From positions 25,775,640 to 25,839,639 of the forward strand of contig NC_079513.1 in NCBI RefSeq assembly GCF_000801105.2: a stretch of 64,000 bases of DNA. Reading direction: 5' to 3'. Below are positions 47,509 to 59,573 of the stretch, in pieces. Source of the stretch: Raphanus sativus. Lineage: Eukaryota; Streptophyta; Magnoliopsida; Brassicales; Brassicaceae. Within the stretch, counting starts at the first letter, position 1. Every line of letters begins with the position of its first letter. Both the position numbers and the translations under genes were made by a program. The notes under the pieces were generated by a model, which was not told the origin of the DNA, searched no databases, and saw only the letters and a program-made list of their open reading frames with translations.

Positions 47509-50069
47509 CCTCCTCTGTCACAAAAACCAGCAAAGAGACATAATCAATAAACCACACTCACAATGAGAGGAGGAGTAGAAAAAAAAACTAAAAGTTTCTG
47601 TAAAACAGCATATTGGAGTCAGTGTAAGCATGACGTAATCGATAACTTTGGTTGAACTGAACCCTAAAAACATGAACCAACGAGACAATCCTGAGTCTTT
47701 TTTACCTTTTTGCAACAGTAGAAATGAGATGGCAGAGCTGTTCTTAAGTCTTGAGTAGCTCCAGAGAATCCAAGAGAGAGAATTCAAAGGTTCAGGGGAG
47801 AAAGATCATTAAAAGACACAAAAGGGACTTGAATCGTTACGAGTATGTGGAGAGTTATACAATTACAAGTAATGCCCGCCAAGCTCAGTCAGATGATTGA
47901 CGATTTTTTCTTTTTTTTTTTGTAGGTATTATTTGGTGTGAGTGTGACTATCAGAAAGAAGAAAAATAACATCATAATGATATATGTGGAAAATATCTGA
48001 TAGATTGGGTCAACTTATCAATTATGATACTGGCCCACACAGTATCTCATTTTTCTACAGTTTTATTTTTACTTTATTTCAAATGTTAATTATTTATAAA
48101 GTTATTCAAAAATAATCTAATTTAAACTAATTTTAATTAGCTTGGCTCAACTACCATTCCAGCGTGCTGATTTTGTTATTTTTAGATTGTTAATCGCCGT
48201 TCTCTATTTATTAATGTTGATGATCTCAATGTTTTAAATACTGGACTGGTTAGCAAACCAAAAATATTTTGCATTATGGGTCATTGTGTTTGATCGGGGT
48301 TAAATCAAATTCGGTCTATTAAATTGAATATAATGATATTTTATAATAATAATATTTTCTCTGTTTTTTTTTCTGAGTATTCTAACTTTTTTTTTTTGTT
48401 ACACAAAAGTTGTCACTTTCAATTCTAATGTAAATCGTATTTATTTTTAGATGATAATTAATTGCAAACTGTATTGATTTTATAAGTGATTTTATTTATT
48501 TCAAATACTATTGGTTAGAGAAGTGTAATTAATAACAATTTATATATATTTTTGGTCACTTTTTTATATTTGTAAAAATTATCAAAGTGACACTTATTCA
48601 GAAACGGATGGAATATACATATTCTTACAAAGATATATTATTTCAAATAAAATGTTTAAATAGTTATAGTGTAGAAAAACTTAAAATAGCAATTTTAATG
48701 TAAAAAGTAATAAAATAATTTAAATATAAATCAATATTAAAAGCACTTTTAAATTTTATTTCCAGATCTTATCATTCTAAATATTTATCACCTTTAAAAA
48801 ATATAAATACACATTTGTTAAAAATTATATTTTAAAATAAAAATTTCACAAATATATATACATTTCAATTATTAAAAATTTAAATATAAGTGATCATAAA
48901 ATAAAATTTAAACAAAATGAGAAATAGACAAAAACAATAAAAATATTGTGAAAATTTAGCTTTGTAATCTTGTGATTATGAGTAGTAGAGATATAAAAGA
49001 AAAAGAGGAGAGACGATACTTATTTAATCTTTAATAAATCTTATTTTACTTTAAAAGAGGTTAACTATTTTGTTAACAAAATTTTAGTTCATTTACTAAG
49101 GGGTTTGGCCAGTTTATTGGATCGTTGGTTCACATGTTTTTGACGGTTCAATAAATTTTTTTAACCGGTTCAACTTTAATTGGATTTTGGTATTAACCCA
49201 ATCTAAATTATTATCAGTTCATGGTTCAACACGGTCCGAACACCGATCCGATCCGGGTTTATAACCCCTGGCGTTCACTTTCTTCACTCTATTACCGAAA
49301 TAGTCGGACGATCTTTGCAAGCTTGTATTCTTTAATTGACATTGAAACTCTAGACTAGATAGTAAGAGGATGAATTATGTTTTTTGTGATCAATTTCCGG
49401 ATCGGGTGAAAATGATCAGATTTACTCTAGACTACGTAACCCATGAAAGTGATGCTTTAACCTTGAAGTATGGGATCCAGGCTTTCCATATCATTGAAAC
49501 GAATGTGGCCCATATATCTTTTTTCTTATTAGACCGAATTTGTTTCACAATATGGGCCAAATAAAATGGGACAAATTCCAGAGAACCGGCTGATTGCAAC
49601 GCGAACCGACCGTCCGGTCCTTGTTTTGGAACAGAGCACTTAAATGGCATCCATTAGTAGGATAAGGCCAATGAATCTTTTACATGGCTGAAACCGAAAT
49701 CCAAAAAAAATCTCCATTGACAACTACAAAAGAAAATATTTGTTTTAATAAAATAATAAGAGGAACACAATATCCCCACGCGCCCAACCCAATAAAAAAT
49801 TTGAGTAGAATCTCAATGAGCCAATGAGAAGCGAGTAAACTCCATCACATTGTCCTCAGCAAGATATAGATCAAACAAAACACAACCTCACAACTCTTAC
49901 GTACTCATTCGTCCACGTGTTCTTCCTTCCCACCACTTACCTTCGAAACCATCGCTTCTTTTTTAGTTCAGTTCCTTTCTTCCCCACAGAAACAGAAGAT
50001 CAAACGACCACAATAACAAAAACGAGATCAGTTCTCAGTCTCTTCTCCATCTATCCGCCATCTCGGACA
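47509..50069. other. AT-rich intergenic stretch before CHLH, TE-derived
   Basis: The leader and promoter of the minus-strand gene occupy about 47509-47870. Beyond are AT-rich repeats. A possible degenerate Stowaway-type element spans about 48358-48616 (ctctgttttt... / inverted ...aaacggatgg). Sequences near 48235-48330 and 49090-49265, rich in ggtt/aacc words, may be the two ends of one decayed DNA transposon. The last 400 bases form the CHLH promoter and leader. No gene is supported. Confidence 0.4.
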
Positions 50070-53000
50070 ATGGCTTCATCATCACTTATGTATTCACCAT
50101 TCACTCTCTCTGCTTCTAAAGCAGAGCATCTCTCTTCCCTCTCCAACACTACCAAACACTCCTTCCTCCTCCGAAGGGGAAAGTCAAAACAAACAAAACA
50201 AACCAAATCTCTATTCAAAGTGAAGTCCTCTGTTTCCGGCGGCAACGGTCTCTTCACACAGACAAACCCGGAAGTCCGCCGTATAGTCCCCGTCAAGAGA
50301 GACAACGTCCCAACCGTCAAAATCGTCTACGTCGTCCTCGAGGCGCAGTACCAGTCATCTCTCTCCGAAGCGGTCCAGCAGCTCAACAAAACCTCGAGGT
50401 TCGCGTCCTACGAAGTCGTCGGATACTTGGTCGAAGAGCTTCGCGACAAGAACACTTACAGCAGCTTCTGCAAAGACCTCGAGGACGCCAACATCTTCAT
50501 CGGATCCCTCATCTTCGTCGAGGAGCTCGCGCTGAAAGTCAAAGACGCCGTGGAGAAAGAGAGAGACAGGATGGACGCGGTCCTCGTCTTCCCTTCGATG
50601 CCCGAGGTGATGAGACTCAACAAGCTCGGCTCCTTCAGCATGTCTCAGCTCGGGCAATCCAAGTCACCTTTCTTCCAGCTCTTCAAGAGGAAGAAAGGAA
50701 CAAGCTCCGCGGGGTTCGCGGACAGTATGTTGAAGCTCGTTAGGACGTTACCTAAGGTGTTGAAGTACTTGCCGAGCGACAAGGCTCAAGACGCGCGTCT
50801 CTACATCTTGAGTTTGCAGTTCTGGCTCGGTGGGTCCCCTGATAATCTCCAGAATTTCGTTAAGATGATCTCCGGTTCTTACGTACCGGCTTTGAAAGGT
50901 GTCAAGATTGAATACTCTGATCCGGTTCTGTTCTTGGACACTGGGATCTGGCATCCACTCGCTCCGACCATGTACGATGACGTCAAGGAGTATTTGAACT
51001 GGTACGACACTAGGAGAGACACCAACCCTTCACTCAAGAAGAAAGATGCTACGGTTATCGGTTTGGTCCTCCAGAGGAGTCACATTGTGACGGGTGACGA
51101 TAGTCACTACGTGGCTGTGATCATGGAGCTCGAGGCAAGAGGCGCTAAGGTGATTCCTATTTTTGCTGGAGGGTTGGATTTTTCGGGTCCGGTCGAGAGG
51201 TATTTTGTGGATCCTGTGACGAAGCAGCCTATTATAAACTCCGCTGTCTCCTTGACCGGGTTTGCGTTGGTGGGTGGACCGGCGAGGCAGGATCATCCGA
51301 GGGCTATTGAGGCTCTGAAGACGCTTGATGTTCCTTATCTTGTGGGAGTGCCGCTGGTGTTTCAGACGACTGAAGAGTGGCTTAACAGCACGCTTGGTCT
51401 TCATCCCATCCAGGTGGCTCTCCAGGTTGCTCTCCCTGAGCTTGATGGTGGGATGGAACCGATTGTTTTCGCTGGTCGTGACCCTAGAACAGGTGAACTT
51501 CACTTATGACCATAGTTCGTATCTCTCGATTATCATATTACTAGGCTTGGATTTCGGTTTTCCGGAACTTAACCGAACCGAATTTTCGGCTTTTGGTTAA
51601 CCGAAAATGTTGAAGAGTAATTCTGAAAATATTCTATTTTTTTGTTTCGTTTAGAATTCATATATTTTTCTCAAAAATTGGATACTTATTGGATAAATTC
51701 AGTTATTTCGGTTGGTTCACTTTGGTTCGGTTTGGTGTGCTTTAGTTAGTTAATAACTAGTGTAGGAACTAGGAATGTTTTCCTAATGAAGATTATTTGT
51801 TTATCAATTGCTGCAGGGAAGTCACATGCTCTTCACAAGAGAGTGGAGCAACTCTGTATCAGGGCTATTCGCTGGGGAGAGCTCAAAAGAAAAACTAAGG
51901 TACCATTATCTAACACTCATCCTTAGCAAGACATTACTGTCACATTATGACTTTATCAAAACATGCAATGAATGTTGTAATGAGTACAAATGTTTTTCTC
52001 ATTGCAGGCAGAGAAGAAAGTGGCAATCACTGTTTTCAGCTTCCCACCAGACAAAGGAAACGTAGGAACCGCAGCTTACCTAAACGTCTTCGCCTCCATC
52101 TTCTCCGTCCTAAAAGACCTCAAGAGAGACGGCTACAACGTGGAAGGCCTCCCCGAGACAGCTGAGACTCTCATCGAAGAGATTCTCCACGACAAGGAGG
52201 CTCAGTTCAGCAGCCCCAACCTCAACGTCGCTTACAAAATGGGCGTCCGCGAGTACCAGACCCTCACTCCTTACGCGACCGCCTTGGAGGAGAACTGGGG
52301 GAAGCCTCCGGGGAACCTCAACTCGGACGGAGAGAACCTCCTCGTCTTCGGGAAAACCTACGGAAACGTTTTCATCGGCGTGCAGCCGACGTTCGGGTAC
52401 GAAGGGGATCCCATGAGGCTCCTCTTCTCCAAATCCGCGAGCCCTCACCACGGTTTCGCGGCTTACTACTCTTACGTGGAGAAGATCTTCAAAGCCGACG
52501 CCGTGCTTCATTTCGGAACCCACGGCTCTCTCGAGTTTATGCCCGGGAAGCAAGTGGGGATGAGCGACGCTTGCTTCCCGGATAGTCTCATTGGGAACAT
52601 TCCCAATGTTTACTACTACGCGGCTAACAACCCTTCAGAAGCAACTATTGCCAAGAGGAGAAGTTACGCGAATACAATCAGTTATTTAACTCCTCCAGCT
52701 GAGAACGCTGGTCTCTACAAAGGGCTGAAGCAGTTGAGCGAGCTTATCTCGTCGTATCAGTCTCTCAAGGACACCGGAAGAGGTCCGCAGATCGTCAGCT
52801 CAATCATCTCCACAGCTAAGCAGTGCAATCTTGACAAAGACGTGGATCTTCCCGATGAAGGCACGGATCTTTCGGTTAAAGAGAGAGACCTCGTGGTTGG
52901 GAAAGTCTACTCCAAGATTATGGAGATCGAGTCTAGGCTTCTCCCGTGCGGGCTCCACGTCATCGGAGAGCCTCCGTCCGCAATGGAAGCCGTCGCCACC

Positions 53001-55295
53001 CTCGTCAACATCGCAGCCTTAGACCGAGCAGAGGATAATATCTCGTCTCTCCCTTCTATCTTAGCCGAGTGCGTTGGAAGAGAGATCGAAGACGTCTACA
53101 GAGGAAGCGACAAGGGGATCTTGACCGATGTTGAGCTTCTCAAACAGATCACCGACGCCTCGCGCGGCGCGGTCTCGGCCTTCGTCGAGAAAACCACAAA
53201 CAGCAAAGGACAGGTCGTTAACGTATCCGACAAGCTAACCTCGATTCTAGGGTTTGGAATCAACGAGCCGTGGGTTGAGTACTTATCCAACACCAAGTTT
53301 TACCGCGCGAACAGGGATAAGCTCAGGACGGTGTTCGGTTTCCTCGGAGAGTGCCTGAAGCTGGTGGTGATGGACAACGAGCTCGGGAGCCTGATGACCG
53401 CCTTGGAAGGGAAGTACGTCGAGCCAGGTCCGGGAGGCGACCCCATCAGAAACCCTAAGGTGCTACCGACAGGTAAAAACATTCACGCGTTGGACCCTCA
53501 GGCTATCCCCACGACGGCGGCGATGGCGAGCGCCAAGATCGTGGTGGACAGGTTGGTGGAGAGGCAGAGGATGGAGAACGAAGGGAAGTATCCGGAGACG
53601 ATCGCGCTTGTGCTTTGGGGAACTGATAATATCAAGACGTATGGGGAGTCTCTCGGACAGGTGCTTTGGATGATTGGTGCTAGACCGGTTGCTGATGGGC
53701 TTGGGAGAGTGAACCGGGTTGAGCCTGTGAGCTTGGAAGAGCTTGGAAGGCCGAGGATTGATGTTGTTGTTAACTGCTCTGGAGTCTTCCGTGATCTGTT
53801 TATCAATCAGGTAACATAAGATTTAAGCAATGTTCTAAAATTATCTAGTCAAACCGATTTGCTTAATTAGTCAAAACAATTTTCCTAAAATCTGATTTAT
53901 ACGATTCAAATCGGTTTAAATCATTTTCGGTTGTTTTAAATCGATCTGAATTATTTTAAATCAATTTAAATTGGTTTAAATCTGTTGATTAACTAATAAT
54001 TTCAGTACAAATTTACAAAATTATCTAGTTTTTTTTTGTATGTATAACTTTTATTAATTCATCAAAATAATTTTATAATTAATCAGAATAATTTGTCTAG
54101 TTGATGAAAGTTGTGTTCCAAAAATTAAACTCGAAAACTAAAATATCTAATAGAAATGTAAAATATATAAAAATCGATCAAATAATTTGATAGCATCTAG
54201 GAGCAGTTCATGTCCCTGTCCTGAATATTTCACCTAGTAGCTAGTATTCTATGAAGCTTATAGTAACTGCTTAGCAAAATTTTGAATATTGGATAAAAGC
54301 ATTCACTTTAGTTTCTTGTTTACTTGGTGTCTCATTGTTTCTTGAATTTGTCTTTGCAGATGAATCTTCTTGACAGAGCAATCAAGATGGTAGCTGAGCT
54401 AGACGAGCCAGTTGAGATGAACTACGTGAGGAAACACGCCATGGAGCAAGCAGCAACGCTCGGCGTTGATATCAGAGAGGCAGCTACAAGAGTTTTCTCA
54501 AACGCTTCGGGATCTTACTCGGCAAACATCAGTCTCGCTGTTGAGAACTCTTCATGGAACGATGAGCAACAGCTTCAGGACATGTACTTGAGCCGCAAAT
54601 CGTTTGCGTTTGACAGCGATGCTCCTGGAGCAGGGATGGCTGAGAAGAAGGAGGTCTTTCAGATGGCTCTTATGACTGCAGAAGTCACGTTCCAGAACCT
54701 TGATTCTTCAGAGATCTCACTCACTGACGTGAGCCATTACTTTGACTCTGACCCGACAAACTTGGTTCAGAGTTTGAGGAAAGACAAGAAGAAGCCTAGC
54801 GCTTACATTGCTGATACAACAACCGCAAACGCACAGGTTAGTTAAGCTAATGTCTTTGGTTGAACACTATTAAAAACAGAACACATTTGCCTTAAGCTGT
54901 GTCTGATATTTTGTCAGGTGAGGTCACTATCTGAGACCGTGAGGCTGGACGCAAGAACGAAGCTGCTGAACCCAAAGTGGTATGAAGGAATGATGTCAAG
55001 TGGATATGAAGGAGTTCGGGAGATAGAGAAGAGACTGACCAACACTGTTGGATGGAGTGCAACCTCGGGTCAAGTAGACAACTGGGTCTACGAGGAGGCC
55101 AACACGACTTTCATCAAAGACGAGGAGATGCTTAACCGTCTCATGAACACTAATCCAAACTCCTTCAGGAAGATGATCCAGACGTTCTTGGAAGCCAATG
55201 GCCGTGGCTACTGGGAGACTTCGGAAGATAACATCGAGAAGCTCAAGGACTTGTACTCTCAGGTCGAAGACAAGATTGAAGGGATCGATCGATAG
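50070..55295 (+). CDS. CHLH: Magnesium chelatase subunit H, plastid (GUN5)
   Basis: The large porphyrin-binding subunit of Mg-chelatase, which inserts Mg into protoporphyrin IX in the chloroplast. It also acts in plastid-to-nucleus signalling (GUN5). Five exons at 50070-51492, 51817-51899, 52008-53810, 54360-54836 and 54918-55295 encode 1387 residues, as in the family (about 1380). A transit peptide precedes [20 protein letters not shown]. The N-terminal Mg-chelatase H domain runs to about residue 250. The CobN-like core contains [37 protein letters not shown] and [15 protein letters not shown]. The C-terminus is [13 protein letters not shown] chose the ATG at 50070 ([14 protein letters not shown]) rather than the open frame starting at 49917, because it matches the known transit peptide. 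Position fits At5g13630. Confidence 0.97.
53811..54359 (+). other. CHLH intron 3 with ttaaatc-type degenerate repeats
   Basis: A 549-base intron within CHLH. Between 53885 and 53985 short units like aaatcggtttaaatc recur with changes. The rest is AT-rich. Intron 1 (51493-51816) has similar aaccgaa/ttcggtt words. I see no gene. Confidence 0.4.
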
Positions 55296-57870
55296 ATAAA
55301 CAATGTGAAGCATATTTTTTAAAGTAAATGGAAACAAACTGCATTGATGTTTTATTTTTCAAACAATGACATCATCTCTATGTGAATAAGAGAATGTTTT
55401 TGCTGACATTTTCTGACTTTATATGAATGTTGTGGAGCTTTTAATTCTAAGCCTAAGAGGCAGTATATGATGTTCTTTTTCACTTGGAGCAACAGCTTTA
55501 GTCTTCTTGATCCATTTTTTGTTCACTATCACCTTGTATGCATGCTTGAATCTTGACTAGCTTGGAAGTAAGATGAGATTAACTTGGAAGTTGGATAAAG
55601 TAGTAAAATGACATGAAAGGAGTAAGTGTTTGTTCCATATGAAAAAATAATCACTTTTTTTTTAATTATTTGATGAACATTCTTACAAACTAATCTTGAT
55701 CTTAATGTTTAGCTAACAATAATATCATTAATTAGGTGTCACCATGAGAATTCTTCTCGCAACATTTATTAAAAAAAACTTTTATTTACCTAGAAAATTT
55801 ACAAGTAAAGCCATTGCTCATTTAAACTAACAAAATATTATATGCATATTTCGGATGATTACTATCTTTGTGAGTATTTTTTTCTTTGCCATCTAGAAAA
55901 TTTTATTAAACAAGGGCAAGCTCAAAAAGAACAAACCCAATCGATATTATACAAAGCCTAAAGACCGAACAATACAATTAAGCCCGAAAGGCAAAAAAAC
56001 AATAGGTCTAGGCCCAATTAAACGAAGCGGCGTCAACCACCACCACGCGTCCAAGAGCGATGCGAAACCATCCACGTGTCCTTCATCCCCGACAAACAAA
56101 ATACGCGTCTTCGTCGTCACATCGAAATCGAAAAGACGCCAGTGAAGACTTCCGGTCACCGGTTCCCGTCATCCACTAGATCCAATCGGAGAACCCCGTC
56201 TCCGTCAGCACGCCGACGATAACCCACCATCAACAACAGTATTGGAGATATAGGGTTCTCTCGGCCAATCATCCCGACTAAAGACCACCGTTAAAAGAAC
56301 GGTGCTTCACCGGGCCACCTCTTTGGCATGCGGCGAACTCGCATCCAACTTCATCATCACCACCCCTTCCATCGGAGAGCCTCATCGAGAAGATTGAAGA
56401 GCTTATCCTAGAAGCGGGTCTTGGAGGATACCAGGGAACCATCGAGAGCCGGCCGTCAACACCAAAGAGAAAGTGGCGATGTCAGAAACAGAGCCGGACG
56501 ACCACCATAGAAGAGCGCACCGCCGGAGACCAAAATCGGATCACCACCGATCCAAGAAAAGGACTACGCTATATAAAAGAGAAAAGAAAAAAAAAGCAAG
56601 AAATCGGACCGACGGTGGCTAAAGAAGCCCATCCGTCGGCTGGTGTTGGAAAACACAAGTCGGAAGTTCTCTGGGTTGAAGAGAGAAGATGGAGGATTAT
56701 TCTATCTTTGTGCGTATTTGTATGTACTACATGGTATTAGAATATGTAAATTCTATTATATGTATGTGTGTATTTGTATGATAGAATCATGCGATAATTA
56801 CTATTCTTTATCATTATATTTATATGTACTGCATACTTTCATGGGACATGTGCCTTATTCATTAGGACTATTCTATTTGACCACTCAAACAAATATAATG
56901 TTAATATATTGAACAATCAAATATATAGTTGTAATCAAATATATAGTGTATATTTAAGCACCCAAACATATAAAACACACTAATATATATAGTGTTCATA
57001 CAATGACCACTCATATATATAATATAATGACCACTCAAATACAAAGTCTTCATATTTGACCACTCAAATATATAATTTCGATGCTTTCTGTTACATTTTA
57101 AATCAAAACCATATTTTGAAAATATCATTATCAACTCTTACAAAACCTGATTTTAGTATAAAAACTCTTAATTTCACAATCAAGATATCACTATCAACTC
57201 TTGGTCCAGTATGAAATCTTGGTCCAATGACAATGGCACATTCGGTATAGGTTTATCCTAAGTTTGCATCTATCATATTAACATTAATCAGAGATCGTCT
57301 AAATGATTTGATTCCGAAGCTAAAATTGGTACGATCTTTTCACTGATTGTACACGTAAATTTAATAATTTCCATGCAATCCCTTAACTTAAGCATTAAAA
57401 AAAATTATTTAAAGAATCAACATGTAATTATTCAATCTTGCTTCTATTCGATCTGGTTAATTATACAGACACATCTCATAGTTATTATTGTTTCCTATAT
57501 ATTAATTTCTTAATTATACTACTTTCTATTATTTTAAATTAACAACTACAAATTAGTGATTATTGCGATTTAATTATGGTGTATGAACATTCGTTGATTA
57601 CCATTTTTCTTGAGAGTAAACCGTATTGTTGATTACTATATATACCCATTCCTGAATTAAGAAATCAACATCACAACTTACAAGTTTGTTAACTAGAATT
57701 GAAACTGCATCATACCTATCGTTTTTCTTTATTTGTTTTTTAATAATTTGTTTCTTTCATATTTTATTATTCTATAACATATGTTTCGTTTTATCTTATA
57801 TTCATACTTTATATTATGAAATTAATAATTATATAAATTTGAGCTGCAATATTATAGTTTTGACTCAGCA
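55296..57870. other. TE-derived intergenic region
   Basis: CHLH 3' flank, then a stretch at about 55885-56680 of higher GC content. It starts with an attttattaaac tail-like motif and runs antisense to something like a retroelement end: repeated aaaccca/ggccca, caccaccac and a purine-rich block near 56570-56610. It has no open domain. The remaining DNA to 57870 is AT-rich, with runs such as aatatatag. Confidence 0.35.
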
Positions 57871-58501
57871 AACTATATTTCAGTTACACCTAACCAATAA
57901 CACAAGTTTTAAAAAAGATCCGAGCTTATCTTATATAAATATGCACAATTATGTCCAATATTTCATTAGATATTAAAACTTGTGACTATGAAAATAGATT
58001 TATGTTCAATCTTTCATTAGATAACATTTAAAATTTTTGACTATGACTATAGACTGAAGATTATATTCTCTTTTGATCCATTTACTCCGCGTGTGCGAAT
58101 ATTAAAAGACGCAGATATCATCTAGTAAACAAGGTAACAAGATGATATTTACCGAAAAAATAAAGAATATAGATTTAGTTCACGAACTATATTTCAATTA
58201 CACCTAACCAATAATACAAGTTTTAAAAAAGATCCGAGCTTATCTTATATAAATATGCACAGTTTTGTCCGATCTTTCATTAGATAACATTTAAAACTTG
58301 TGACTATGAAAATAGATTTATGTTCAATCTTTCAATAGATAACATTTAAAATTTCTGACTATGACTATAGACCGAAGATTATATTCTCTTTTGATCCATT
58401 TACTCCGCGTGCGCGAATATTGCAAGACGCGAATATCACCTAGTAAACAAGGAAAGAAGATGACATTTACCGAAAAAAATAAAGAATATAGATTTAGTTC
58501 A
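57871..58501 (+). repeat. Two-copy tandem repeat of ~314 bp
   Basis: Copy 1 (57871-58184) and copy 2 (58185-58501) both start aactatatttca and end ...gatttagttcac/atg. Identity by eye is about 93-95 per cent. Each holds an internal subrepeat of about 65 bases (tttcattagata.../tttcattagataacattt). Each has near its end a CG-rich stem (ccgcgtg-cgcg...agacgcg) followed by atcatctag or atcacctag, reminiscent of a Helitron 3' end with CTAG. Confidence 0.85.
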
Positions 58502-58621
58502 TGATTATGATGACTCTTAATATAAAAAAGTGAGGTGAGTCCAGATATATATTCACCATTTCCCTGGATTCCTTTTATTATCTCTTACCAGCTAAAAAAC
58601 AAGGTTGAAGGTGAGAAAGTA

Positions 58622-59137
58622 ATGGCGGATAGGACTATCTTTCTCTCATTTTCTAGGGGATACCCAGTCTCTAACGCAGAGTTGCATGACTACTTTACCA
58701 GGTACTGAATCCGTTATAAACCATTCATGCATGCAAGGCCAAGGCCGTCACTAAAAAAAAAAGGCTGCACCCTCATACTCCCAAGTGTTTAGGATCCCAT
58801 ATTTCAATATATTTCACTATGTTTTAAGGTTTTCCATAGAATTTTCTTGTAACTCTATATTAATCTGACTGGAATTGTTTATTGTGGTGGAAGGTTTTCA
58901 CAGTAGAGTGTTTTAAATGATAAGTAACTTTTTTCTTGGTGTTGAAGGAGATATGGTGATGTTATAGAAGCGATACACATGGGTGCAGGGGGAGGGGGTG
59001 ATGATCAAGATCGATATGCAAGGATGGTGTTACGTTCTGCCGCCAAGGTTCAAGAAATTGTAAAGGATGGGGGGGTCATCACGGCCAAGTTCGCCATTAA
59101 TGGCAAACATGTTTGGGCTCGAATAGCCAAATCCTAA
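58622..59137 (+). CDS. Small RRM-like protein
   Basis: Two exons (58622-58701 and 58948-59137) encode 89 residues. MADRTIFLSFSRGYPVSNAE fits strand one of an RRM (RNP2-like). RYGDVIEAIHMG fits the helix-strand region. RYARMVLRSAAKVQEIVKD is RNP1-like. VWARIAKS is the end. Splice sites are canonical (AG|GTACTG...TTGAAG|G). The N-terminal LSFSRGYPVS phrase is shared with a Brassicaceae family of short RRM-only proteins whose role is unknown to me. It lies right after the 314-bp tandem repeat. Expression is not shown. Confidence 0.65.
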
Positions 59138-59573
59138 TTACAAATTATGGAGTCTAATCTTTAGTTTCACATTTCTTCTTGTTTTCATGGACTTATGTTT
59201 TTCGCTTTTCAAACATGTTTCACTTTCTGTTCAATGATAATGCTATTCCCCCATTACAATATACTAGACTCTACAAATTAAGATACAGCAACTGCAGTCA
59301 CTCTATTAAGATGATGATATCAGTTCTCTACACGGATAAAAGACTCGTGCAACTTGCAACCCTTCTAATATAAAGCCATCATCCAAAAGAATTCACCACG
59401 AACGAGAACCATCATGTACAATAAATAACCCTTTCTTCCTAAAAGAAACGAGTGGCATACTTGAGAAATAGAAAAGTAGAAGCGTATGAACATATCCCAA
59501 CGGTTTTGCTATACACAAAACACATCAATCCTAACCGCATCATACTGACCATCCATATTATATGACTGACTAG
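59138..59573. other. Convergent 3' flanks of the RRM-like gene and DCP2
   Basis: No gene. The 64-codon plus ORF at 59179-59373 has no domain and lies in UTR-like DNA. Confidence 0.45.

Noticed and set aside
49917..50069. Longer open frame upstream of the CHLH ATG
   Set aside because: The codons lie before the known transit peptide start and the frame begins without an ATG; the ATG at 50070 gives the family N-terminus.
50355..50657. 100-codon minus-strand ORF in CHLH exon 1
   Set aside because: Shadow of the coding strand; no domain.
52110..52553. 147-codon minus-strand ORF inside CHLH
   Set aside because: Shadow of the GC-rich CHLH coding exon.
57686..57976. 96-codon ORF
   Set aside because: Low-complexity AT-rich reading (Phe/Ile/Leu) running into the tandem repeat.
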